Source: Saksenaea vasiformis B4078 (lineage: Eukaryota; Mucoromycota; Mucoromycetes; Mucorales; Saksenaeaceae). From it: DNA of 64,000 bases. The stretch covers positions 248,001 to 312,000 of the forward strand of contig JNDT01002356.1 in assembly GCA_000697055.1 (NCBI GenBank). Reading direction: 5' to 3'. Under the pieces are notes generated by a model. The model had not been told where the DNA came from. It worked only from the letters and a program-made list of their open reading frames with translations, and searched no databases. Position 1 is the first letter of the stretch. Every line of letters begins with the position of its first letter. Position numbers and translations under genes: made by a program. Shown piece by piece: positions 33,198 to 45,563 of this stretch.

Positions 33198-35232
33198 ATG
33201 AGACCAGAAACAAAAGAGGAACATAGCCAGAAGAAAGATGGGGTGGAAGACGTTGGAACCTCCGGTTCGGGGCGTAATCTTTTCCTTGGTGATGATGGAC
33301 AACTATATGAAGAAGTAAATAAATGACTATAAATAATAGATCCGCTTGCTCAATTTTCCAATAGCCAACGGATGAGGATTGGAGAAAATGTCGGCAGATG
33401 TCAGCCTCTATCCCTAAAGCAAGCATTCTTGTGTTCGTTCTAGAATTTTTGCAACGATTTGCAAATCATGGTACGAGTGCCCTGTTCCAAAAATACGTCC
33501 GATTTCCGAACCCACCTACATGTAAGAAGAAGAACTGAATTGCATGAAAACCTCCTGTTTACATCATCCATCCCGTATTTCGGGTATGAAAGATCCAACA
33601 GGGCAGCCAGGTGCTTTAGGTCTTGGGCGGCAAGCTGCTACCGCGTTCACATCGTCGTATGAAAGCTGGTTCACCGGGATGAGCATTGTGGGTGCCATTG
33701 TCGCGGACTGTTATATAGGAAAATATCAAACGATCTTGATATTTTCCTTTGTATACTTTGCTGGACTCGTGTTATTAGTTTGTACATCGATTCCATCTTC
33801 GATCCTTAGCGGAGTAGCTCTCCCAGGGTTCATTGTATCTATGATTGTTCTTGGCGTCGGAGGAGGAGGAGGTACACCTAGCACGGCGACTTTTGTAGCG
33901 GATCAATACCAAGTACACAAACCCTTTGTACATACGCTAAAGCGCAGAAAGCATTCTAGAAAGTCTTGGTATAAATACAGCAATGGAATCGACGCGCAAG
34001 TAGAAGTGGAGGAAATAGTAATTGTGACGCCTCAAGCGACATATCAAAGGATATATAACATGTATTACTGGGCCTTTTGCACCTCGTACTTTTCAGTAAT
34101 TGTAACAGCAACAATCGAAAAACAGATTGGCTTCTGGGTGGCTTACATCCTACCCACAGCGGTTTATCTCTTTTTCGTTGTAATCGCAATTCTTGGAAAG
34201 CCTATGTTTATTAAACGTGCACCTCGGAGGTCCATCTATGCTGAAGTCACCTCAATTTTAAGGCTTGCGTGTAAGTATGGTTTGGAAAACAGTAAGCCAG
34301 GCACAATGCAGCTAGTCAATGCCGACCTTGCAAAGAAAATGACATGGGACGATACGTTTGTGGATGAGATTCGACGTACATTGAGAGCATGCGTTGTGTT
34401 TTGCTGGTTTCCTGTCTTTTTTCTATGCCAGAATCAAGCTGGTAACAACTTGGTATCAATGGCAGCAACAATGGAGACAGGTTCACTTCGTGAGTTATGT
34501 CAATTGGGCACACATTATAACTGACGCATTGATTTGCAGCGAACGATATCTTACAAAGTATCAGGCCATTGACGGCCGTTGTCTTAGTTCCTATAATGGA
34601 CCAGCTGGTGTATCCTGGGTTACGTCGTTTAGGATTCCGAGCGGGACCGATGCTACGAATTACTATAGGTTTTATGTTAATCGCGCTCGGCATGATGGTA
34701 GGCAGCTCTATCATTGACGCTTGTACGCCTAAGAAAAAAACAATTGTATTAGTATGCCGCGGTGATACAGGAGATTATTTACAGTAGCCCTCCCTTTTAC
34801 AAGTGGCCTACAGGTCAAGGGAAAAACAACGTGCCTGTTGCATTGGTTGTGCCTGCTTACATTCTCATGGGAATCAGCGATCTCTTTGTTCCTCCTACCT
34901 GGCACGAGTACGCTTACAAGAAGGCACCTGCCAAAATGAAATCACTGGTGATGGCACTGTTTATGCTCACTATATGCTTCGGCTTCCTTTTTAACCTTCC
35001 ATTTGTATCTCTTGCTGTGGATCCTAAGATGACGTACATGTTTGCGGGCCTTGGAGCTGCGATGGGCGTTTGTGCTATCTTGTTTTACATTATCCACGGC
35101 AAACAAGACAAGAATGACGTTGAAGAGGATGCAATCGGTCATGAACGGCTTATTCCTACTACACAAGTCGCAAAGAATAACCATAGCGCTATGGAGGAAG
35201 TTCGATCTTATCCGCCTAAAATGGAGGCGTAG
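33198..35232 (+). CDS. PTR2-type oligopeptide transporter
   Basis: Five exons, 33198-33314, 33365-33521, 33593-34489, 34540-34697 and 34753-35232, give 602 residues, the usual POT length. Family marks include QPGALGLGRQAATA, about twelve hydrophobic spans, and a long cytosolic loop between the two bundles. It imports di- and tripeptides with protons across the plasma membrane. The second intron (33522-33592, GTAAGA..AAAG) is unusual: without it the frame meets two stops, while the paralog has coding sequence at this position. Apart from that choice the gene looks intact. It lies head-to-head with the broken copy at 28231-30246. Confidence 0.88.
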
Positions 35233-36253
35233 TTGATACACGCTTCGCGCTCTGTTATTATTCGAACCAGCATGTACAGGACGTTACATCCTGAATCGGA
35301 TTTATTTGCTTAGATCGATGAGAATAACAACGTAAGTCTGCACACAACGTTACGTTTCGCTCTACCTAGCCCGAAACTATGTTTTTTGGTCATATTATTC
35401 AGTCGAAATATTATATCAATTCTGCCAAGGCTTCTAGCAGAAACGAAATTTCATAGCGTTAACGACTCGACTTTATTTGAATTGACAAAAGATATCGAAA
35501 TACCAACAGGACAGCATCTGTACGGGATGTAAGAGCAAAGTATCTTCCTAAGGAAAGGATTATTTAGAACGTTTGCTCTCGTCCGATCCATCGGTGTATC
35601 TCGTAGCAGAAGTCAAGGCACCATTCTCGCAAACACATTTAATCATTCAACTTCTTCCGGATCGTAGGGAGCTGGATGTTTTGCTTCAATTTGCATCTAC
35701 ATGAATATCTCTCGCCATCATTCGCAGTTGCATTTTCCAGCAACGCTCCCTTATGTTTCGCTGAGTTACATGGCAAACTTAGAAGAAAGAGAGTGAGCTT
35801 CCATAAATGGATTGAGTATGTTGTATCAAGTGTAAAAGTGAATTGCTTACGAGAAGCAATTCACGTTGGCGTTAGGCAATTGAATCACCGCCGGCTCTTT
35901 CCCATCTTCCTTGTTCATCTTTTCAAAATGTAGCACGTAGAACTTCTCCCCTTTTTCTCCGCCTTATTGTTTTATTGTATGCAGCTGTTTTGATGCAATG
36001 GAACACATAAGGGATGTGTTACTCCCTTTTGTAAAGAAGACATAAGGGAGCAGTTAACTCCATCCATGGCGTGCGAATAGATGCTTGTCAACAGTTTCGC
36101 ACTGTTGTATCACCCGCGCACAATCACATGAAAATGGTTGCCGCTTTAATAAGCGTTTGGGTCGTTTTCCTTGCCATCTTTTTAATTCTTACCCCGCACT
36201 TCCAGTCGCCGTTGTTTCTCTTCCCCGGAACGAAAAACAGAACTGCGCTAAAC
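35233..36253. other. Intergenic region upstream of carnitine acetyltransferase
   Basis: Transporter 3' flank, then about 700 bases without a supported gene. It contains a perfect 11-bp inverted repeat at 35838-35864. The 85-codon frame at 35676-35933 spans that hairpin and looks incidental. An in-frame ATG at 36128 opens a hydrophobic extension of the next gene. Confidence 0.45.
35838..35864. repeat. Perfect 11-bp stem hairpin
   Basis: GTGAATTGCTT (35838-35848), a 5-base loop ACGAG, then AAGCAATTCAC (35854-35864). The stem is an exact inverted repeat. It lies about 600 bases downstream of the transporter stop and 390 upstream of the next start. There is no T-tract, so it is not a typical terminator. 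It may be a protein-binding palindrome, a MITE-end relic or an RNA hairpin. Confidence 0.85.
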
Positions 36254-38641
36254 ATGTATCCACCTCTCTGTCAACGTGTACCTGTCAGCCGTATTGTCGC
36301 GCATACTTCCAAAAGGTACGATTCTCTTATGAAACGTGTATCTTACCCTTTCCTTTACAGTCTCCGCGTGTACTCGACGGCGACAGCGAACGCGAAGAGC
36401 GAGACAGTCAAAACCTTCGGTAACCAGGGGAAGCTTCCACGTCTTCCCATCCCCAGTCTGGAATCAACGGCAGCGCGGTACAAGCGTACGTTGGTGCCAC
36501 TGCTAAGCCAAACGGATTTCGAAGCCGTCAGTAAAAAAATCGACGCTTTTGTGAGTCCGCAGGGGCTGGGACCTAAATTGCAGCAACGTCTTCATGCGCT
36601 TGATCAACAAGAGGCACAGCTTGGTCTGTCGTGGTTGGACCGTTTGTGGTTGAAGAAGGGCTACCTCGAGTACCGTGTCCCTACGTTACTGAATGTCAAT
36701 TGGTGGAGTCAATACAGAGACCCTGAAGGCGGTTTGGACCTTACTGCTCAACCGGGTCAGATCAGTGATCTTCAAATCAAACGCTCAGCTGGTTTTATTG
36801 CCGGACTTGTTGATTACTCAAACAAAGTCAACGCGTAAGTTGGAATCATCTGGCAAAAAAAAAGCTGCTTCTTGTTGTTCTTGTTTTGACCATCGATTCT
36901 TTTGTACAGAGAGCAGATCCCTCCGGATGTGTCTCGTTCCGGTCCTTTTTGTATGCACCAGTTGAAAAATCTTTTTGGTACTAGTCGTATTGCGGCCGAA
37001 CCTCGCGACGAGATTGTGACGTCTTGGCCAGCCACAGCAAAACATATTACGGTTATTTACAAAGATCAGTTCTTTTCGGTTCCAGTGGTTGGACCTCATG
37101 GAGAGACAGGTTCCGTAAAGTCAATTGAGAAGTAAGACGAGCAAAAAAAAGAAAAAGGCATTCGGAAGGGATGGCATTAACCTGTGTACAGACAACTGCG
37201 TCAGGTGGTAAAACAGGTGGAGCAAACATCTGAAAGTCAACGCCAGCCTGCAGTAGGCGTTTTCACATCGGAACATCGTGACACATGGGCCAAGGTAAAC
37301 ACCAGAAAGAGAAAAAGGAAAAGGGAGACTGACACGACAAGGTTAGGTTCGAAAAGCATTGGAGAATAATGCTGTCAATGCACGTACCCTTAAGGAGATC
37401 GATTCTTCTCTGTTTGCGGTGTGTTTGGACGATTATAGCTCACCTTTGGAATTGGATGAAGCACATCGTAACATCTTCCATGGTCGAAATGCTCATAACC
37501 GATGGCTTGACAAGGCAATTTCCATTATTGTTGAAAATAATGGGCGTGCAGGCATTAATGGCGAGGTAATAGTTCATTTTGTAATAACGTTTAGAACTCA
37601 TTTCTTCTTCTTTAAGCATTCGCCTGCAGATGCTGTTGTTCCTCAACAAATCTTTGATAGGATCCTGATAAAGTAATGCATGCTTAGTAAAAAGGGAAAG
37701 AGAGAAGAAGCCTAACAAGGAAATATTAGTGAGCCTATTTCGGATGAGAAACTTTCATTCACCAGTGACAAACTTCAGCAGCCGACGTACTTGACGTGGG
37801 AACTTTCAGGGGATCTGCAGGGAAAACTCGGCGAAGCGGAGAGCAACGCTCAAAAGCTGATTGGCGATCTTGACAGTGTCTTGTTACATTATAACGAGTA
37901 TGGGTCTAATTTGATGAAGCAAGCCAAGGTCAGTCCGGATGGATGGCTTCAGATGGTATACCAGTTAGCCTACTATCGGCAGTATGGTAAGGCTTGTCCT
38001 ACCTACGAATCCGCATCGACACGTAAATTCTTAACCGGTCGTACGGAGACCGTTCGATCGTGTTCGGCAGAAACCGTGGCGTTTACAAAAGCCTGGGAAG
38101 ATAAGGATGTGAAGGTAAATGAAAAAAGAAAAAGGTTTAGCCACTGATTTTAAAATATAATGTTTTTCCAGATGGGTAAAAAGCTTGAATTGTTTGAGAA
38201 AGCGATTACTAGTCATTTGGAATATATGAAGGCAGCCAGTAATGGTAAGGTTTTAAGTTATGAGAATATGGTATATTTAGGTTTGTTATTTTAGGGCAAG
38301 GAATTGATCGCCATTTATTGGGATTACGTTGTCAGATGACAGAAGAGGAAGCAACTTCTGCGGAAGCAGCTATTTTCCAGGATCCTTCTTACTGGGGATC
38401 TCAGTACTGGATTCTATCTACCTCCAATACTTCACCTGGTGATTTAGCATGGGGTGGATTTGGAGCAGTTGTACCGGAAGGTTATGGAGTTAACTATGCA
38501 ATTGGAAAGGAGCGTGTCCGCATGAGTGTATCTTCTTGGAAATCTTGCGCTGATACAAATTCATCGGAATTTAGAAAGACGATCCGCGGTGTACTGGATG
38601 AATTTGGAGAAGTAGCGCAAAAGTACTTGGTTAAGAAATAG
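36254..38641 (+). CDS. CAT2: Carnitine O-acetyltransferase
   Basis: Nine exons, 36254-36315, 36361-36834, 36910-37131, 37192-37294, 37347-37565, 37617-37672, 37730-38114, 38172-38244 and 38295-38641, give 646 residues. The catalytic histidine lies in GINGEHSPADA, and the N-terminal choline/carnitine acyltransferase features LPRLPIPSLESTAARY and MHQLKNLFGTSRI are present. The enzyme moves acetyl units between CoA and carnitine for transport between peroxisome, cytosol and mitochondria. The N-terminus from ATG 36254 is Arg/Ser-rich and suits mitochondrial import; there is no C-terminal PTS1 (ends LVKK). An upstream in-frame ATG (36128) would add a hydrophobic segment. The first intron is 45 nt, in phase and lacks stops, so retention would also be translated. 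Confidence 0.93.
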
Positions 38642-39047
38642 TGAATACATCTGTCAAAATAAATGGGAGTCACCAGATATTTTAATAGTAAGATTATATT
38701 TCTCTATTTATGCATGTTTATTCGATACAATAGTAAAGAGGAAATTCTTTAAACTTATCTGGATAGAAAGCAGGGGAAATAGAGTATTCCACGTGCGTTA
38801 CGATGCATGAGAAAAGATCTGTTATTCAAATCGAAAATTTTTTTTTCTCGAAAGCTGATTGGTCTCACCCAACTGAAAGGTCGAGAACAGTCTAAAATTG
38901 TGTAACTCCGGAAATCTATTTTCGATCCAGAAACCAACATATAAAAACCAACAGAACAAAAACATTGTTAAATTTTTTCATCTCTCTTTTTTACAAACAG
39001 CTACTTTTTCTACCTTTTCTCTTTCCATAAAACTGACGCAAACAGCA
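38642..39047. other. Short intergenic promoter region
   Basis: Between the acetyltransferase stop and the GNAT gene start. It is A/T-rich and ends in a T/C-rich leader before ATG 39048. No gene is seen. Confidence 0.5.
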
Positions 39048-39863
39048 ATGCACTTGGCAGCATCAGCTGTCCCAGAGTCCAATCGTCTCTCTCGCAAACT
39101 CACCATCAATATGGATCAGGAACCGATCAATGTCCGTCCAGTCATTAAAGGTAAACTATCTATACACTATCTCTAGTTCTTTTTGTCACAAGAAACTCAT
39201 TTTTGATTCATAGGAGCTATTAAAGAGGCTGCTCATACGATGACGGATGCTTACGCCAGTAATGCTATCCTAGGCTGGTGTGTCCCCAAGAAACAAGACG
39301 AATTCTTATATACCCTCTTCAAAAACATGATCAATTCCGCATCCATTCAAAGTCGTGATTTTGCTGTTCAAGTAGAGGGTTGCAAAGGTGTCTTGGTTTG
39401 GACAACAAGTCCTGACGGTTTGGGATGGCCCCGTGTCCTCGGTGCTACGAAACTCATGAGTTACGGTTGGACTGCTGCCTTGCGTGCTTTGATCAAATTT
39501 CAACCTGCTTGTAACAAAGTGCGACGCCGACTAACCTCCTCTTGTACAAATGGAAATTGTCTTAAAATTGCTTATATGGGTGTACTTCCACATGAACAAC
39601 GCAAGGGTCTCGGTTCCGCGCTCCTTCAACATGTCCTCGATAAGGCCGACGCTGCTCACTATCCCGTTCTTGTCGAAGTGACAAACACAAGCGCTGTTCA
39701 GTTCTTTCAACGCTTTGGCTTTACAATTGAAGAAACCGTTTATATCAACAACGATCAAGACCTTCCGGTTATATTTATGATGCGTGAACCACAAACAACC
39801 CCCACAGCACCCCAGCCACTACGTATTCGACCTGGTCGCCGTGACTCTGATGATTCACTTTAG
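39048..39863 (+). CDS. GNAT-family N-acetyltransferase
   Basis: Two exons, 39048-39150 and 39214-39863, give 250 residues. The acetyl-CoA-binding motif is clear: YMGVLPHEQRKGLGSALLQH (R-x-x-G-x-G type), followed by the FFQRFGF segment typical of GNAT motif B. The N-terminal third is a less conserved extension of the kind seen in fungal GNATs of unknown substrate. The C-terminal tail is Pro/Thr/Arg-rich and probably disordered. The substrate cannot be told from sequence; small molecules such as polyamines, drugs or amino sugars are all possible. Confidence 0.85.
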
Positions 39864-40559
39864 AAAAAAATCTTTGCATTGTAGAAAAATTCAATCCGTT
39901 CTTTATGTACATAGAAAAACAAAACAAAAAGGCTTCCCCATTCCTATTATCTATTATTCGCTATACTCTATACTATTAAAAAAATAGAAATTAATCTCCG
40001 ACGTTTATGCACACCAGTCGATGACCAAGGTTACACTGAGAAAGCCACATAAACAAAAATCAGAAAGTGTATCATTTTTCCCTACTTTGTGCTGCAAGGA
40101 GCCGATTGCTTACGTGATAGCCTCTTTCCCCTTAGTCAGGGTCCTTGTGAGAAAAAGAAAAAAAATGATCGAGGTTAACAAATAGTATGAAACACGACGA
40201 TTTGGTGTGTCAGCTGTTGGATTTAGGACAGAAATAGATCAAACGTTCTGGACCGTGCACCGTCCTTTCGTCTATCAACTGGACTGCTTTCTTTTAGCAC
40301 GGTAATTGTTATCTGTCTGCAGATATGGCGTTCTACTCACTGTGATGAGTTATTTATTTGCCACTAAGTGGGAGTGCATGCATAAGTTACAATCGATAGG
40401 CTATTATGCGATGCAAAACGACGTACATGAGCATCAACCACCTTATAACACACTTGATGATGAATACAGTAAATCGTCATGCTACATTTTTAAGAGATGC
40501 CCAGAATCATGCATCGACCACAAGGTTTTCTTTAAGCTAAAATGATGCTTTTCTTTTTT
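39864..40559. other. Intergenic region between convergent genes
   Basis: 3' flanks of the GNAT and histidinol-phosphatase genes. A 79-codon plus-strand frame at 40306-40545 ends next to the phosphatase stop and has no supporting feature. No gene is supported. Confidence 0.45.
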
Positions 40560-41548
40560 TCACCAATTCTCCGTATTTTTCCAAAATGAATCGTCAAGCA
40601 CATTTGCATGTGACTTGAGGACAATTCGATCTTGCTCGGTTGTAAGGTAATAAATAGTATGAACTCCTGTTTCCCGGAGATACGCAGGAAGCCTGTCATA
40701 ATGCAAACCCACATCACGTGGCCCATGGCAATCATCCGACAGCGTGAATTTGCCGCCCTCATCTTGAATTAACTAAAGCAAAACGATGAATGCTTGGCTT
40801 GGTGGCCTTTGATCTCACCTGGATGATATCTCTTTGAGGATACGCATCAATAAGGCCTTTTTTCCATGCGCGCGAATTAATTTCAAAGACACCACCATAT
40901 TGCACCGCGTATTTGACATTGCGTACGATTCTTTGCCACACCACAGGATCATGTACCACCTTGTCATCTCCATCTTTTGCAAAAATACGTACAAGATCAA
41001 AATGCCCGATAACACGGGGTTGTACAGATTGCAACATCTGCAGCTGCTCATCGAAGTAAGCTACATACAGATTCGCAAGGGACCCGTGTTGCTCCAACGC
41101 CTTTTGGTAGAGTTCCTCGGAAAAATCGATTGGTACAGAGCCCACATGATGAAGCGAACCAACAACATAATCCACTCCCTGCAGAGCTGCTACATAATCG
41201 GCATACCCTTGATGGATAAACTCAATCTCGGCACCAACAACCAACTCAATCTTATCTGCATAGACTTTTTGCAGACGCCGTGCCTCCTTTACGAAAGATT
41301 CAAACGTCGTCTTCAACGTAACAGGTGTACATTGTGCCTAATCAAACATGAACAAAAATTATATCTCGGAAGATCCCGATTACCTCGTGTTCCTCCGGGT
41401 ATAGTTCAGACGCGTCGTAACGTGGCATATGCTCGGTTAAACCATAAACTCGGAAGCCTTTACGTATTGCTTCTTTGACAACATCTTCCAACATGCCATG
41501 GCCATGATGACAGTATTGACCAGAATGACTATGGAATGAATAAGGCAT
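40560..41548 (-). CDS. HIS2: Histidinol-phosphatase (PHP family)
   Basis: Three exons, 41384-41548, 40819-41337 and 40560-40772, give 298 residues. The N-terminal PHP metal motif is HSHSGQYCHHG, followed by GLTEHMPRY, then VVGAEIEFI and GSLHHVGS in the middle and SDDCHGPRDVG near the C-terminus, all metal-binding positions of the family. It dephosphorylates histidinol phosphate, the penultimate phase of histidine synthesis, in the cytosol. It starts divergently from the DAHP synthase gene, with two perfect TGASTCA sites between them. The stop TGA follows ENW. Both introns are canonical and short. Confidence 0.95.
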
Positions 41549-42052
41549 TACAAAAGAGTCTATTAAAAAAAAAGGGAAAGAGCAAAATAAAGGTCGCGCG
41601 CCAATCAAAAGAGCAGCCGTTATCAATTGACCGTCCTCCTTTTCTTTAACAAAAAGCGAATAGTTGACCCAAATCACACATCTCGTTGTATCACCACTAT
41701 GGCTTCCTCATTATTATTATTTTTTCATTTTTCTTTATCTAATCTTGGTTTCTTTTTGGACTTGGTTTTTTTTTTTTACCAATTCGTCATTGTGATCAAT
41801 TGGTTTGATTCGTCTCGGACAACGCGCGGCGAGATTCAAAACTCCGCGACAGAAAAAAAGTTAAGAGTTCTCCTTTTGTTCCTCTTTCTAAATGATAGCA
41901 ATATAAGACAACATGCAGAATGCACAAAGTAACATGTTAATAGAAATCATCAGGTTATTATTATCATAAAAGCAAAGAAAATGCTGGTGATTCTGTCAAG
42001 TAGGAGTTTCTGTTTTTGGTATCGCCATATAAAAATGTTTGTTAACGCATTT

Positions 42053-42059
42053 TGAGTCA
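42053..42059 (-). promoter_or_regulatory. Gcn4/CPC1-type site
   Basis: TGAGTCA, the reverse complement of the TGACTCA element bound by fungal Gcn4/CpcA bZIP factors. It lies between two amino-acid biosynthesis genes, 281 bases upstream of the DAHP synthase start. Confidence 0.6.
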
Positions 42060-42231
42060 TTTGCCTAGTGCAGATCTCCGCCAACAAATAAGGTCTAGTA
42101 CTGTCCAATAATACTTCCTCTCCCTCTCTCTTTCTCCCCTTTTTTTTTTGTTTTTTCTTGCCTGTTATCACATTTACCCAATGACCAGCCACACTATCTA
42201 TCACGAAGGTAATATAAAAAAAAGGCCGTGT

Positions 42232-42238
42232 TGACTCA
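42232..42238 (+). promoter_or_regulatory. Gcn4/CPC1-type site
   Basis: A perfect TGACTCA heptamer about 100 bases upstream of the DAHP synthase ATG, the normal distance for general amino-acid control elements in fungi. Confidence 0.65.
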
Positions 42239-42339
42239 TCTTTATAAACTCAGCCGATCGGCTTGATTATATTTTCTGCTTGCTTTTTTTGTGTTTTTTT
42301 TTCTTTTCTTCTTCTTAACATATCTGTCTTTTTTTCATT

Positions 42340-43839
<1,500 letters not shown>

Positions 43840-44086
43840 AACTTTAAACAAAAATCAGAAAAAAAGTACCTATCATTTGATTCATGTTGTTTCTTTTTCT
43901 TATAAAAAAAAGCATCCTTTCTTTTGCATATCAACCAATATATTGTTTTACCAAATGTGGATCATTCTTTTCATACAATAAGTCATGCTACTAGTTCCTA
44001 CAATGCGCTTGACTGACGATGCTAAGGAAGGAATCTGCGGCAGCCTTAGACGGATATGTGGTGAGGAAAGGAAAAAATGAGATTCT

Positions 44087-44120
44087 ATGTTGTTGTTGTT
44101 GTTGCTGCTGCTGCTGTTGT
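44087..44120. repeat. Trinucleotide microsatellite
   Basis: (TGT/GCT)n run: several TTG units, then four GCT units, then TTG again. It lies just downstream of the RRP17-like stop, so the transcript 3' UTR would carry CAG/CAA repeats. Confidence 0.85.
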
Positions 44121-44130
44121 ACAATCTTTT

Positions 44131-44691
44131 TCATTGTTCATCTAGATCCAGATCTTCAATCACTGTAACGGTTGTCAGCGCTGTTTTCGACTTGAACTCC
44201 TTGACATCTGGCTGTTTCTTCTCTTCTAGTATCCGTTCGTCCTCTTCTTCTGGGAAGCCTTGCTCTTCGTCATCATCCTCCCCGTCTGCCATTCCACCTG
44301 AAAAAAAAGCCGTTATTCACCGTCACACGGTGCAACTTGTATCTCACCTCTTAACATGGCTGCTACCTCTGCTACGTTCTTGTCTGCCAAGCGTTGTCGT
44401 TCTGCTTTTGCTTCTGCACGTGCCTTTATTTTTTCCTGTCTTGCTTTTTCCTTGTATTTCTCGATCGTCTTTTTTTTCCGCTCCACTTTACGCTTATGAA
44501 AGCCTGTCAAGAAATCCCTAAAGGATCGTGAACGGATCGTCCTGTGATTGGCACATTTCTCTTTCTTACTTCCTTGCATCGAAATCGAAATCAACACTTT
44601 CTACAATTTCTTGCTTTCTTTTTCTTTTCTTGGCGTAGATCTTGGAACCTGCCGAAAGAACTTCGGCATTGTTAAGCTTTTTGGCTTTCAT
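44131..44691 (-). CDS. RRP17/Nop25-like ribosomal RNA processing protein
   Basis: Three exons, 44570-44691, 44348-44517 and 44131-44297, give 152 residues. The protein is very basic in its first two thirds, with DFLTGFHKRKVERKKK followed by a long Lys/Arg/Glu helix, and acidic near the C-terminus (ADGEDDDEEQGF). This layout and the FLTGFHKRK motif match the RRP17/Nop25 family, a nucleolar 5' exonuclease cofactor in large-subunit pre-rRNA maturation. The start at 44691 gives MKAKKLNNAEVLS. The gene is convergent with DAHP synthase. Confidence 0.85.
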
Positions 44692-45563
44692 GGATGACAA
44701 TTGGGATTCCTGCAGCTTAGAAAAGAAGGACACACTTTTTCATATTTTTTTTCGCAGACTTTGACATTTTTCGGCGGAACCTAAAAAGCTCGGTGTGCGT
44801 GATTGGCTCTAGAACTGCGAGAGCCAAATTCACGCTTCCTATGTTGTCGCTTGAATGGCCACAAGTTTGACAGCTTTATCGATCCGAACCCTATTGCAAG
44901 CAAGGCGAGACGAGAAGTGAAAAATTGAAAAAAGAAAAATACGTAGCGGTTATTTGACCATGAATTCGATATAGAAAGTAGCTAATGTGTGTTTAGCTTG
45001 TGGCAAACGATGCCATCTTTTGTACCCGGTAACTTCGACAAAGATACGGAGAATGGCCCTGCCAGATATGGTACCTGAGGACAAAGGTGATTCTTTCCTA
45101 ATTGCTTCGATTGTAGGAGTCGTCTTTATTTGCCACTCAGGTAGAGAGATTGCATATATTCGAGCGCTCTTGCACAGGCTATAACTACAGCGTACATACA
45201 GTACTGTACATTAATCGCACTTGAGATTCTTTACTTTCTTGGCCAACCTTCATGTTGTAAAGAGCCGTTGAAAAGCTACAAAAAAAACACGCTTGTCTAT
45301 CCTACATTTTTCAAGCGACAGACTTGGAAGTCTTGCAGTAGATCGGTAAAGCACGAGAGTGCGTGATTACGTGTCTTGTCAGGTGAACATAAGAAAACAT
45401 ATAAAACGTGAAACAACAGGAATTCCCTTATCTTCCGTCCATACTAATTGTATCCAATCATACGCTTGTAACGAATCTGGTTCTGTAAACAGTTCTCGTG
45501 AACTTCATTATTCAAAATGCTCGTTATCACATAACAACAACAATCATCTTGGAATAATTACAA
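44692..45563. other. Intergenic region
   Basis: Promoter of the RRP17-like gene at the left, then low-complexity A/T sequence. Short plus-strand frames at 44987-45184 and 45359-45601 show no features I can support. Confidence 0.45.

Larger units (their letters stand above)
41549..42339. promoter_or_regulatory. Shared divergent promoter of HIS2 and DAHP synthase genes
   Basis: The 791-base intergenic region drives two amino-acid biosynthetic genes. It holds two Gcn4/CPC1-type heptamers, TGAGTCA at 42053-42059 and TGACTCA at 42232-42238 (the latter 101 bases upstream of the DAHP synthase ATG), plus pyrimidine-rich tracts near both starts. The site match is seen directly; binding by a Gcn4 homolog is inferred from fungal general amino-acid control. 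Confidence 0.7.

Noticed and set aside
42232..42238. TGACTCA also seen at 22096-22102 upstream of the Lon gene
   Set aside because: A single heptamer far from amino-acid genes is expected by chance in 64 kb and was not given its own regulatory call.
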